NCBI RefSeq assembly: GCF_019104745.1
Contig: NZ_JAHRWL010000001.1
Coordinates: 930,001-994,000 of the forward strand
Reading direction: 5' to 3'
DNA length: 64,000 nt
Source: Thalassococcus arenae
Lineage (GTDB): Bacteria; Pseudomonadota; Alphaproteobacteria; Rhodobacterales; Rhodobacteraceae
Shown: piece after piece, positions 40,369-48,085 of the stretch
Position numbering within the stretch: position 1 is the stretch's first letter
How the letters are laid out: each line of letters opens with the position of its first letter
Translations under genes and position numbers: made by a program
The notes under the pieces: generated by a model
The model's database searches: none
Seen by the model: the letters and a program-made list of their open reading frames with translations, nothing else
What the model was told of the DNA's origin: nothing

Positions 40369-41235
40369 GTGTACCTGGTCCTGAACGGCACAAGGCACTT
40401 CATCGACATCGACGGCGCGGGCCTGGTCGCGCAGGGCCCCGCCATGGTGCCGCGCCCGACGATGATCCTGATCCATGGAGGCCCCGGCGCCGACCATTCG
40501 ATCTACAAACCCCAGATGTCGGGCCTGACCGACCTGTGCCAGCTCGTCTACATCGACCTGCGCGGCAACGGGCGCAGCGACGACGGCGACCCTGCGGACT
40601 GGACGCTGGCGCAATGGGGCGATGATATCCGCGCGTTGTGCGACACGCTGGGCATCGTCCGCCCCATCGTCTACGGCGCCTCTTTCGGCGGGGTCGTGGC
40701 ACAGGCCTATGCCACGCGCCACCCCGACCACCCCGGCGCTCTGCTCCTAGGCTCGACCACCGCGCGCACCGATTTCGAAGCGATCTACGCCGCTTTCGCC
40801 GCGCTCGACCCAAAGGCCGGCGAGGTGGCCCGCGCCTATTGGAGCGCCCCCACCCCCGAAAGCCGCCAGGCCTATTTCGAAACCTGCCTGCCGCTCTACG
40901 CGACACGGGGTTTGGACCCGGACATCATGGCTCGGATGATCGTCAAGAACCCTGTTGCGATGCACTACAACGGCCCCGACAACGAACAGGGCCGCTTCGA
41001 TTTCCGTGCCGCACTGGCACAGGTAAGCTGCCCGGCGCTGGTCCTGTCGGGCGAATGCGACCCGATCATGCCGCCGGAATTCGGCCGTGCCTTGGCGCAG
41101 GCCTTGCCGAACAGCCGCTATGCCGAGATCGCCGGCGCCGCGCACATGATCGACCGTGACCGACCCAGGGCCTTTTTCGACGTGGTGCTGGACTTCGTCT
41201 CCGAGGTCGCGCCACTTTGCATCAGCAACGACTGA
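40369..41235 (+). CDS. Alpha/beta hydrolase, proline iminopeptidase-like
   Basis: A 288-residue hydrolase starting at GTG 40369, 4 bases after the aldehyde dehydrogenase stop. The oxyanion motif HGGPG and nucleophile YGASFGG (Ser105) are those of the S33 peptidase (proline iminopeptidase) branch, with Asp in SGECDP and His259 in GAAHMIDRD. With the peptide-type importer it may release amino acids or amino amides from the substrate. Other S33-like proteins hydrolyse esters or amides, so peptidase activity is only the first guess. Confidence 0.88.
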   Translation: MYLVLNGTRHFIDIDGAGLVAQGPAMVPRPTMILIHGGPGADHSIYKPQMSGLTDLCQLVYIDLRGNGRSDDGDPADWTLAQWGDDIRALCDTLGIVRPIVYGASFGGVVAQAYATRHPDHPGALLLGSTTARTDFEAIYAAFAALDPKAGEVARAYWSAPTPESRQAYFETCLPLYATRGLDPDIMARMIVKNPVAMHYNGPDNEQGRFDFRAALAQVSCPALVLSGECDPIMPPEFGRALAQALPNSRYAEIAGAAHMIDRDRPRAFFDVVLDFVSEVAPLCISND

Positions 41236-41245
41236 GGAATCCGCC

Positions 41246-41935
41246 ATGTTCGAAAATCGCTTCAAGGGCCGCAAGGCCGTGGTCACCGGCGGTGCTTCGG
41301 GCATCGGCGCAGGCATCGCTGCCCGGCTGGCCGCCGAGGGCGCGGACGTCACGATCTGGGACCGCAGTCCGGGCGGACGGGTGATCGACGTCACCGACGC
41401 GGCTGCGGTCGACACGGCGATGACCGACGACGCCCCCGACATCGTCGTCTGTTCCGCCGGGATCACCGGGCCGAACCTGACCACCTGGGATTACCCGGTG
41501 GAGGATTGGCGCGCGGTGTTCGAACTGAACGTGCACGGGCTGTTCTATTGCAACCGCGCCGCCGCCCGGCATCTCAAGGATCGCGGCTGGGGCCGGATCA
41601 TCAACATGGCCTCGGTCGCGGGCAAGGATGGCAATCCGAACGCGCCGGCCTATTCCGCGTCCAAGGCGGCGGTGATCGGGCTGACCAAGTCGCTGGGCAA
41701 GGAACTGGCGACCACCGGCGTCACCGTGAACGCCATCGCGCCCGCTGCCGTTCACACCGCGATCTTCGACCAGATGACCGAGGCACATATCGCCTTCATG
41801 AAATCCAAGATTCCCATGGGCCGGTTCGGCACCGTCGACGAGATTGCCTCGCTGGCCTGCTGGCTGGCGTCGGACGAAGCCAGCTTTTCCACCGGCGCGG
41901 TCTTCGACGCCACCGGCGGGCGCGCGACCTACTGA
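41246..41935 (+). CDS. Short-chain dehydrogenase/reductase
   Basis: A 229-residue SDR. The cofactor motif is TGGASGIG (about residues 14-21), the structural CSAGITG replaces the usual NNAG, and the catalytic YSASK (Tyr near 138) follows NMASVAG. It is about 20 residues shorter than most SDRs because the stretch after the first beta strands is compressed (WDRSPGGRVIDVTD). The ATG lies 10 bases after the hydrolase stop with a GAGGAA site. It probably oxidises or reduces a hydroxyl in the operon's pathway. Confidence 0.92.
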   Translation: MFENRFKGRKAVVTGGASGIGAGIAARLAAEGADVTIWDRSPGGRVIDVTDAAAVDTAMTDDAPDIVVCSAGITGPNLTTWDYPVEDWRAVFELNVHGLFYCNRAAARHLKDRGWGRIINMASVAGKDGNPNAPAYSASKAAVIGLTKSLGKELATTGVTVNAIAPAAVHTAIFDQMTEAHIAFMKSKIPMGRFGTVDEIASLACWLASDEASFSTGAVFDATGGRATY

Positions 41936-41989
41936 CGCTGGACGCCGCGCGCGGCTTGCGCATAGGCTGAAGCCAAAGGGAGGGCCACC

Positions 41990-42529
41990 ATGAGCAAACC
42001 CGTCGTCTTCATCCTGTTGCTCGGTCTGGCCGCCATCGCGGCGGGCCTGTTCGGCGCGCTGCACAACCAGCTCAGCTATTCCGTGGGCGCCAGCTATTTC
42101 TTCGATCTCAAGTTCGACCAGTTCGGCATCGCAGAAGACGCCCGCAACCGCCTTGGCGCCGCACTGGTCGGTTGGCGGGCGAGCTGGTGGATGGGCATGC
42201 TGCTCGGCTTGCCGGTTTTTCTTCTGGGTCTCTTGCTGATCCGCAAGCCCGGGCATCTGCTGGCCGCCGGGATCGGTGCGATGGGCGTGGTTCTTTTCGC
42301 GGCGCTGCTTTGCGCGATGGGCGGCCTGCTTCTGGGCATGCTTGCGCCGTCGCTGGCCGCCGGGATCGCGCTGCCACAGGGCCTGAGCGATCCAGAGGGC
42401 TTTCTGCGGGCCGCGTTGATGCACGAAGGCGCCTATCTGGGCGGTCTGATCGGCCTTGTCGCGGCGCTCTGGACGATCTGGCGCGCCGCGCGCACCGAAC
42501 GGCACTGGCGCGAGGCGCGCCGATCATGA
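41990..42529 (+). CDS. Hypothetical four-helix membrane protein
   Basis: A 179-residue protein with about four transmembrane helices (residues 5-25, 62-84, 88-115 and 148-168) and a short periplasmic region between the first two that contains SYSVGASYFFDLKFDQFGI. I do not recognise the family. It sits between two SDR genes and its stop overlaps the second SDR start, so it is part of the operon. A membrane protein in this place might help transport or protect against a pathway intermediate, but nothing in the sequence shows this. Confidence 0.7.
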   Translation: MSKPVVFILLLGLAAIAAGLFGALHNQLSYSVGASYFFDLKFDQFGIAEDARNRLGAALVGWRASWWMGMLLGLPVFLLGLLLIRKPGHLLAAGIGAMGVVLFAALLCAMGGLLLGMLAPSLAAGIALPQGLSDPEGFLRAALMHEGAYLGGLIGLVAALWTIWRAARTERHWREARRS

Positions 42530-43266
42530 GGCTGGACGGCAAGACCGCGATCGTCACCGGGGCCGGGTCCGGGTTCGGCGCCGGGATCGCCCGGCGGTTT
42601 CTGGCCGAAGGCGCGCAGGTGATGATCGCCGACATCAACGGGGACGCGGCGCGCGCCGTGGCTGCGGAATACGGCGGTGTCGCGCAGCACGCGGATGTCT
42701 CGGATGGCGACAGCGTGGGCGCGATGATCGACCGCGCGACCGAGCTTTTCGGTTCGGTCGATATCCTGGTGAACAACGCCGGCACGACCCACTTGCCCGC
42801 CGCCATGGAGGATGTGAGCGAAGTCGATTTCGACCGGGTCTTCGCGGTCAACTGCAAGTCCGTCTACCTTGCCGCACGCGCGCTGGTGCCGCAGATGAAA
42901 GCGCGCAACTCCGGCGCCATTCTCAACATCGCCTCGACCGCCGGGGTCTCGCCCCGCCCGCGGTTGAACTGGTACAACGCGTCCAAGGGCTGGATGATCA
43001 CCGCGACCAAGGCAATGGCCGTGGAACTTGCTCCGTTCGGCATCCGCGTGAATGCGCTTAACCCGGTGGCGGGCGAAACCCCGCTGCTGAAAAGCTTCCT
43101 CGGCGAAGACACCCCCGAGATGCGGGCCAAGTTCCTTGCCACCATTCCGCTGGGCCGGTTCTCGACTCCCGAGGACCTGGCCAATGCCGCGCTCTACCTG
43201 TGCTCGGACGAAGCCAGCATGATCACCGGCGTCTGCATGGAGGTCGATGGCGGCCGCTGCATCTGA
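42526..43266 (+). CDS. Short-chain dehydrogenase/reductase (second)
   Basis: A 246-residue classical SDR: TGAGSGFG (about residues 12-19), NNAGTTH (about 84-90), the catalytic serine in ASTAG and YNASKG (Tyr near 152). It resembles the 3-oxoacyl-ACP reductase/glucose dehydrogenase-like branch; the final strand is GVCMEVDGGRCI. Its start overlaps the previous gene (ATGA). A repeat with a strong hairpin follows immediately and probably ends the operon here. Confidence 0.93.
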   Translation: MRLDGKTAIVTGAGSGFGAGIARRFLAEGAQVMIADINGDAARAVAAEYGGVAQHADVSDGDSVGAMIDRATELFGSVDILVNNAGTTHLPAAMEDVSEVDFDRVFAVNCKSVYLAARALVPQMKARNSGAILNIASTAGVSPRPRLNWYNASKGWMITATKAMAVELAPFGIRVNALNPVAGETPLLKSFLGEDTPEMRAKFLATIPLGRFSTPEDLANAALYLCSDEASMITGVCMEVDGGRCI

Positions 43267-43270
43267 TCCG

Positions 43271-43326
43271 TTCATCTGGCCAGAAATATCCCGGGGAGCG
43301 TGAGGGGCTGGCCCCTCACCTTCTTT
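43271..43326 (+). terminator. TTCATCTGGCCA repeat with 9-base-pair hairpin
   Basis: The block 43271-43294 matches 30415-30438 with one mismatch. It is followed by a perfect 9-base stem (43300-43308 with 43311-43319) and then CTTCTTT, so on the plus strand it looks like a working terminator for the SDR operon. It begins 5 bases after the SDR stop. Confidence 0.7.
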
Positions 43327-43364
43327 CAACAAACCTGCGCGGCGCAGCCGCACGATTGGATGAC

Positions 43365-44372
43365 ATGAAACCAGGCCCGAGAAACCTTATCACCGATATC
43401 GCCGGATTGCGGGTCGGCAATGCACAGGATGATCGGGTCAAGACCGGCGTCACCCTGCTCACCGGCGATGGGCCGTTCACGGCTTCTGTCGCCGTCATGG
43501 GTGGCGCACCGGGCACCCGCGAGACCGACCTTCTGGCCCCGGACAAGACTGCGCCCGGCGTCGATGCGCTGGTGTTGTCCGGCGGCAGCGCCTTCGGCCT
43601 TGCCGCGGCGCAGGGGGTCATGGACGCGCTGCATGAACAGGGCCGCGGTTTCGAGGTGTTCTCGGCCCGCGTGCCGATCGTGCCGGCGGCGATCCTCTTC
43701 GACCTTCTGAACGGCGGCGCGAAGGACTGGCGCGACAATCCCTATCCCGCCTTGGGCCGCGCCGCGCTGGACGCCGCGGCCGATGGTTTCGCGCTTGGTT
43801 CGGTGGGCGCCGGGGCGGGCGCGCAGACGGCGCAGCACAAGGGCGGGCTGGGGTCGTCGTCGTTGGTACTGGAGGACGGGATCACCGTGGGCGCTCTGGT
43901 GGCGGTCAACCCGATGGGCAGCGTCACCACGCCGTCGGGCCGGCATTTCTGGGCAGCGCCGTTCGAGATCGGCGCGGAATTCGGCGGCCTCGGCCCCGAT
44001 CCGGCGCCCGGTCTGCAACCCCTGCCCGAAAGTCGCAAGGTTCACGCCATGGCCGCGCTTGGCAACACCACCATCGCCATCGTCGCCACCGATGCGGCAT
44101 TGGACAAGGCACAGTGTCACCGGATGGCGGTTGCCGCGCATGACGGGATCGGCCGGGCGATCCATCCCGCACACAGCCCGATGGACGGCGACCTGGTCTT
44201 TGCCGCATCGACCGGCGCACGGCCGTTGGAGATGCCCGCGATGCAGCTTTCGGAGATCGGCCACGCCGCCAGCCTGTGTCTCGCACGCGCCATCGCCCGC
44301 GCCGTATGGGAAGCGTCCCCGGCACCGAACGACAGCCTGCCGGCTTTGCGGCAGGAGTTGGGGTTGCGCTGA
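43365..44372 (+). CDS. P1 family peptidase (DmpA/BapA-like aminopeptidase)
   Basis: A 335-residue member of the DmpA/P1 family of N-terminal nucleophile-type aminopeptidases. The family opening NLITDIAGLRVGNAQD and the blocks VLSGGSAFGLAAAQG and HKGGLGSSS are present; the proposed self-cleavage Gly-Ser lies in AVNPMGSVT. Members release N-terminal L- or D-residues, and some cleave beta-peptides. The likely start is ATG 43365. It follows the operon above but is separated from it by the terminator-like repeat, so it may be transcribed separately. Confidence 0.88.
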   Translation: MKPGPRNLITDIAGLRVGNAQDDRVKTGVTLLTGDGPFTASVAVMGGAPGTRETDLLAPDKTAPGVDALVLSGGSAFGLAAAQGVMDALHEQGRGFEVFSARVPIVPAAILFDLLNGGAKDWRDNPYPALGRAALDAAADGFALGSVGAGAGAQTAQHKGGLGSSSLVLEDGITVGALVAVNPMGSVTTPSGRHFWAAPFEIGAEFGGLGPDPAPGLQPLPESRKVHAMAALGNTTIAIVATDAALDKAQCHRMAVAAHDGIGRAIHPAHSPMDGDLVFAASTGARPLEMPAMQLSEIGHAASLCLARAIARAVWEASPAPNDSLPALRQELGLR

Positions 44373-44432
44373 CGCCGGGCGCGGCGCGCGTGGCGCCGAC
44401 GCGCCATGCGTATTTTCAATAGAGAAGAAGCG

Positions 44433-45224
44433 CTATTTCAGCTTTGGCGGGCGGTCCGGGTCCATGCCTGGGGCGGCGGGTCTGAACACGCGGTCCTGAG
44501 GTGGTTCGGGCAAATCGAAACGCAGCCCGACGCGCGCCAGCGAGGCAGAAAGCGGGTCGCTGGTGCGCAGGAAGACCACGTCGAGCGCGCCGGCGTCGAG
44601 ACCGGAGAAGACCAGCGCCTCGTTGACCGCGCGGGCCAGGCTTGGCTCTGCGCCCGGGACCGCCGCGGCAAAACCCAGCAAATGCCCCTGCGTACCGCCC
44701 GCATAGCGTACCTTTGCCAACCAGGCGCTTCCCGCCAGTCCCGCGGCCAGCGCCAGCTTGGCATCGAGCGCCGCCAGCAAGCGCTCGGGCAGACCGGTCG
44801 GTGCAGAGACTTCTTCGATCGTTGCCTCGGTCTCGTCCGGACCGTGGTCGAGTGTTTCCGCCAACCAGTCGATCGCCTGCGCCGGCAACAGCGTGGCCGA
44901 AGGCGCAACGTCGAGGTTGATGCCCAGCCCCAGGCCCTGACCCGCCAGCAACCGCATGACGATCCGGCCCGACAGGGCGGCATAGGGCACGATGCCACCG
45001 GCGAATTGCGCGAGCCGATCCTCGCGGTCGAAGGCCAGTACGACCGGGCCGTCGCTCAACGAGAACACCGCCGGCTCCACCGCGTCCCCGTCGGCCTCGC
45101 GCGCCAGCATCAGGAACAGTTCACTGTCGGCCAACCGCTCGTAGAAGCGCAGCCGTGCCGCGTCATCGTCGGGCGTGGCGTCGGCGGCGGCAAAGGCGCG
45201 ATCCAGCGCTGTGTCGTCAGTCAT
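44433..45224 (-). CDS. SseB family protein
   Basis: A 263-residue protein with the SseB N-terminal domain pattern: LRFYERLADSELFLMLAREAD (residues 25-45), VVLAFDREDRLAQFAG and ALSGRIVMRLLAGQGLGLGIN. The C-terminal half resembles the SseB C-terminal domain but is less conserved. Proteins of this family were first noted as enhancers of serine sensitivity, and their biochemistry is unknown. The start MTDDTALDR at 45224 overlaps the uracil-DNA glycosylase stop by 8 bases; an upstream start adds 20 unlikely residues. Confidence 0.85.
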   Translation of the reverse strand: MTDDTALDRAFAAADATPDDDAARLRFYERLADSELFLMLAREADGDAVEPAVFSLSDGPVVLAFDREDRLAQFAGGIVPYAALSGRIVMRLLAGQGLGLGINLDVAPSATLLPAQAIDWLAETLDHGPDETEATIEEVSAPTGLPERLLAALDAKLALAAGLAGSAWLAKVRYAGGTQGHLLGFAAAVPGAEPSLARAVNEALVFSGLDAGALDVVFLRTSDPLSASLARVGLRFDLPEPPQDRVFRPAAPGMDPDRPPKLK

Positions 45225-45807
45225 CCATGATCTCCCGGACGCGGGCCCGAAGCACTGGCAGAAGGTCGGATTCGAACCAGGCATTGCGTTTCAGCCAAGC
45301 GGTATTGCGCCAGGACGGGTGCGGCAAGGGCAGCGCGCCGGGCAGATGGTCGCGCCAGGCCCGCACGGTCTGGGTCACGCCGGCGCGGCTGCCCACGTGA
45401 TAGCGATGCGCGTAGCCGCCGACATAGAGGCGCAGCCGCACCTCACCCAGGGCCTTCATCACCCGGTCGTGCCAGGTGTCGCGGCAGATCGGTGGTGGCG
45501 GCAGGTCGTTGCCCTTGGTGTCGTAGCCGGGAAAGCAGAAGGCCATGGGTACGATGGCAACGCGGGCCCGGTCGTAGAACGCCTTGCGGTCGAGACCAAG
45601 CCAGTCGCGCAACCGGTCGCCCGAAGGGTCGTCGAACGGGATTCCCGACCCGTGGACCCGCATTCCCGGCGCCTGTCCCGCGATCAGCAGGCGCGCACCG
45701 GGGCGGAACCAGACAACGGGGCGCGGGGCATGGGCGGTTTCGGTCGCCGCGAAGCGTTCGGCGCACAGGCGACAGGCCGCGATCTGGTTGCGCAGGGCAT
45801 CGGACAT
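45217..45807 (-). CDS. Uracil-DNA glycosylase family protein
   Basis: A 196-residue uracil-DNA glycosylase superfamily protein. The active-site loop is GQAPGMRVHGSGIPFDDPSGD (from about residue 44) and the second motif is HPSWRN (about 166-171). Four cysteines in the expected order (CRLC near the N-terminus, then two around residues 90-107) suggest an iron-sulfur cluster as in family 4 and 5 enzymes. It would remove uracil or other damaged bases from DNA. It is divergent from the ArsR gene with about 104 bases between. Confidence 0.87.
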   Translation of the reverse strand: MSDALRNQIAACRLCAERFAATETAHAPRPVVWFRPGARLLIAGQAPGMRVHGSGIPFDDPSGDRLRDWLGLDRKAFYDRARVAIVPMAFCFPGYDTKGNDLPPPPICRDTWHDRVMKALGEVRLRLYVGGYAHRYHVGSRAGVTQTVRAWRDHLPGALPLPHPSWRNTAWLKRNAWFESDLLPVLRARVREIMDD

Positions 45808-45865
45808 GGCGTTAGAGCTAGCGCGTCGCAGTCCCCTGCGCCAGCGGCAGACACTTCGAGACTTG

Positions 45866-45898
45866 TCGAAATGATTTGCGCCCCGCTTTTCATTTCGA
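45866..45898. promoter_or_regulatory. Probable ArsR-type operator
   Basis: TCGAAATGA (45866-45874) and its exact reverse complement TCATTTCGA (45890-45898) face each other across 15 bases, 13 bases before the ATG of the ArsR gene. A 5-base palindrome TTCGA/TCGAA overlaps the left arm. The position suits autorepression, and the site also lies in the divergent glycosylase promoter region. Confidence 0.6.
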
Positions 45899-45911
45899 TA
45901 TTTCTAGAACC

Positions 45912-46250
45912 ATGAAACACGATTCGCCCCAGGATATCGCCATCGAAATCGCCGCGTCGAGATTCGCCGCGCTTGGCTCGGAACAACGGCTTGCCGTTCT
46001 GAACGCGTTGGTGCGTGCGGGCAAGGACGGGCTGAGCATCGGCGAACTCGGCGCGCGCGCCGGGGTGACCGGTTCGACCCTGACCCATCACCTGAAGATA
46101 CTCGCGCAGGCCGACCTGGTGACGCAAACGCGTCAGGGCCGCACCATCATCTGCGCCGCCGCCGACTATTCTCAGGTCGAAGACCTGTCCCGTTTCCTGC
46201 TGCGGCAATGCTGTGCCGACAGCCCTTCGAAGGATCACGATCATGGCTGA
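45912..46250 (+). CDS. ArsR family transcriptional regulator
   Basis: A 112-residue winged-helix regulator. The DNA-binding part is LSIGELGARAGVTGSTLTHHLKILAQADLV (about residues 39-68), followed by the wing TRQGRTIICAA. No CxC metal site lies in the recognition helix, but a CC pair near the C-terminus (LLRQCC, about 101-102) could be the sensor. The start at 45912 follows the operator-like palindrome. It overlaps the permease gene by 8 bases, so it should control that permease. Confidence 0.9.
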   Translation: MKHDSPQDIAIEIAASRFAALGSEQRLAVLNALVRAGKDGLSIGELGARAGVTGSTLTHHLKILAQADLVTQTRQGRTIICAAADYSQVEDLSRFLLRQCCADSPSKDHDHG

Positions 46251-47274
46251 CACCTCCGGCCTTTCGCCGCAACGGTTTCGCATGCCGAAAATCGACAAGG
46301 CGTGGCTGGCCACGCTGGCCATCCTCGGGCTGGTGGCGCTGCTGGACACGCCGCAATTCTGGCCGACCGTGACCTTTGCCCTCACCGCCCTGGGCAATAC
46401 CGCGCCGTTCATCCTGTTCGCCGTTCTGGCGGTGGCCTATCTCAAGGCAACAGGGGCCGAAACGCTTTTGGCCAAGGCGTTCGAAGGCCGCGAATTGCGG
46501 ATGATCGGCCTGGCGGCGCTGCTGGGCGGGCTGTCGCCGTTCTGTTCCTGCGAGGTCATCCCCTTTATCGCCGCGCTGCTGGCCGTCGGTGCTCCGCTCA
46601 GCGCGGTCATGGCGTTCTGGCTGGCCTCGCCGCTGATGGATCCGGCGATGTTCCTGATCACCTCGGGCACGTTGGGCTGGGATTTCGCCATCGCCAAGAC
46701 GCTGGCGGCCGTCGGGTTGGGCCTGTTCGGCGGGCTGGGCACGATGGTTTTCGCCCAAAGCCCGGTCTTTCGTGATCCGTTGCGCGAAAAGCCCAAGGTC
46801 GGCGGTTGTTGCGGTGTGAAGAAACCCTTTCAGGGTCGGCCCGTTTGGCGCTTCTGGCCCGACGCCGCGCGCCGCACGGCGTTCCGCGACGCTGCTGTCG
46901 AAAACGGTGTCTTCCTGCTGAAATGGTTGCTGCTGGCCTATGTGATCGAAGCGGTGATGCTGCGCTATGTGCCCGCCGACATGATCGCGCAGATTCTGGG
47001 TGGACAGGGCGTCTGGCCGATCTTCCTGGGTGCTCTGGTCGGGGCGCCGGCCTATCTCAACGGCTATGCGGCGGTGCCCCTGGTCGACGCGCTGCTGGCC
47101 CAGGGCATGGCGGATGGCGCGGCCATGAGCTTTGTCATCGCCGGCGGGGTCAGCTGCATTCCCGCCGCCATCGCGGTCTGGGCGCTTGTCAAACCAAGGG
47201 TTTTCGCCGCCTATCTGGCCTTTGCCGTGACCGGCGCGGTGCTGGCCGGGCTGGCCTGGGGCGCGGTGGCCTGA
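46243..47274 (+). CDS. Permease of the PF03773/ArsP-like family
   Basis: A 343-residue membrane protein with 8-10 helices of the two-domain permease family that includes the organoarsenical exporter ArsP. The conserved LLGGLSPFCSCEVIPFIAALL segment (about residues 84-104) holds the cysteine pair, and the second half repeats the theme with VGAPAYLNGYAAVPLVDALL. A CC pair is also present in the central cytoplasmic loop (VGGCCGVKK), which could bind a soft metal. It is co-transcribed with the ArsR gene. Arsenicals are the first guess; other thiophilic metals or metalloids are possible. Confidence 0.85.
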   Translation: MADTSGLSPQRFRMPKIDKAWLATLAILGLVALLDTPQFWPTVTFALTALGNTAPFILFAVLAVAYLKATGAETLLAKAFEGRELRMIGLAALLGGLSPFCSCEVIPFIAALLAVGAPLSAVMAFWLASPLMDPAMFLITSGTLGWDFAIAKTLAAVGLGLFGGLGTMVFAQSPVFRDPLREKPKVGGCCGVKKPFQGRPVWRFWPDAARRTAFRDAAVENGVFLLKWLLLAYVIEAVMLRYVPADMIAQILGGQGVWPIFLGALVGAPAYLNGYAAVPLVDALLAQGMADGAAMSFVIAGGVSCIPAAIAVWALVKPRVFAAYLAFAVTGAVLAGLAWGAVA

Positions 47275-47425
47275 TCTGCCGCCGGGACCGCGCACCGTGC
47301 GTGGCCAATCAAGGCGCAGCGTTGTTATTGTTCCGCCAGCGGGTCATAATGTCGCCGGATTTGGCGCTTAGCGTTCTGTCAACGTCCGCAACAGCCGGGC
47401 GACCAGAACGCGCCGGGGCATCGAG

Positions 47426-48085
47426 ATGCTGGAATTCGACAACGTGAGCAAGTCCTTCTGGACCGGGGAACGCCGCAAGGTGATCCTCGACCGCGTGTCC
47501 TTTCGCGTTCCGCTGGGCGAAAGCATTGGGATTCTGGCACCGAACGGCACGGGAAAGACGACCCTGATCCGCATGATGGCGGGGCTGGAAAAACCCGACG
47601 AAGGCGAGATCCGCCGTGGGTGCCGGATTTCTTTTCCGCTGGGCTACATGGGCGGTGTGGTGTCCAAGATCTCGGCGCGCGAGAACGCCCGTTACATCGC
47701 GCGGCTCTACGGGCTGGACCCCGACTATGTCGAAAGCTTCTGCCGCTGGCTGTGCAGCCTTGGCGAATATTTCGACCAGCCGATCGGCACCTATTCTTCG
47801 GGGATGCGGGCCCGCTTCACGTTTTCTTTGCTGCTGTCGCTCGATTTTGACATGTATCTCATCGACGAAGGCATGCCGAATTCCACGGACGCGGAATTCA
47901 ACAGGAAGGCGGGCGATCTGCTGGCCGAACGGCTGCGCACGACGACGATCATCATCGTGTCGCACCAGCCGCAGGTGCTCGAGAAATTCGCTCGCAAGGC
48001 CGCCGTCATGATGGATGGCAAACTGCACATGTTCGAAACCTTGGAAGAGGCGAAAGCGCTTTATGACTACGAAACCCAAGGCTAA
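47426..48085 (+). CDS. Polysaccharide export ABC transporter ATP-binding protein (KpsT-like)
   Basis: A 219-residue ATPase. Walker A is APNGTGKTT (about residues 37-45), the ABC signature is YSSGMRARFTFSL (about 128-140) and Walker B is MYLIDEGM; the SSGM signature and the AENARYIARLYG-type block are diagnostic of capsule/O-antigen exporters. It would power export of a capsular polysaccharide. The next gene, overlapping by 23 bases, encodes a KpsE-like protein, but the ABC-2 permease partner (KpsM) is not adjacent and not in the window. Confidence 0.9.
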   Translation: MLEFDNVSKSFWTGERRKVILDRVSFRVPLGESIGILAPNGTGKTTLIRMMAGLEKPDEGEIRRGCRISFPLGYMGGVVSKISARENARYIARLYGLDPDYVESFCRWLCSLGEYFDQPIGTYSSGMRARFTFSLLLSLDFDMYLIDEGMPNSTDAEFNRKAGDLLAERLRTTTIIIVSHQPQVLEKFARKAAVMMDGKLHMFETLEEAKALYDYETQG

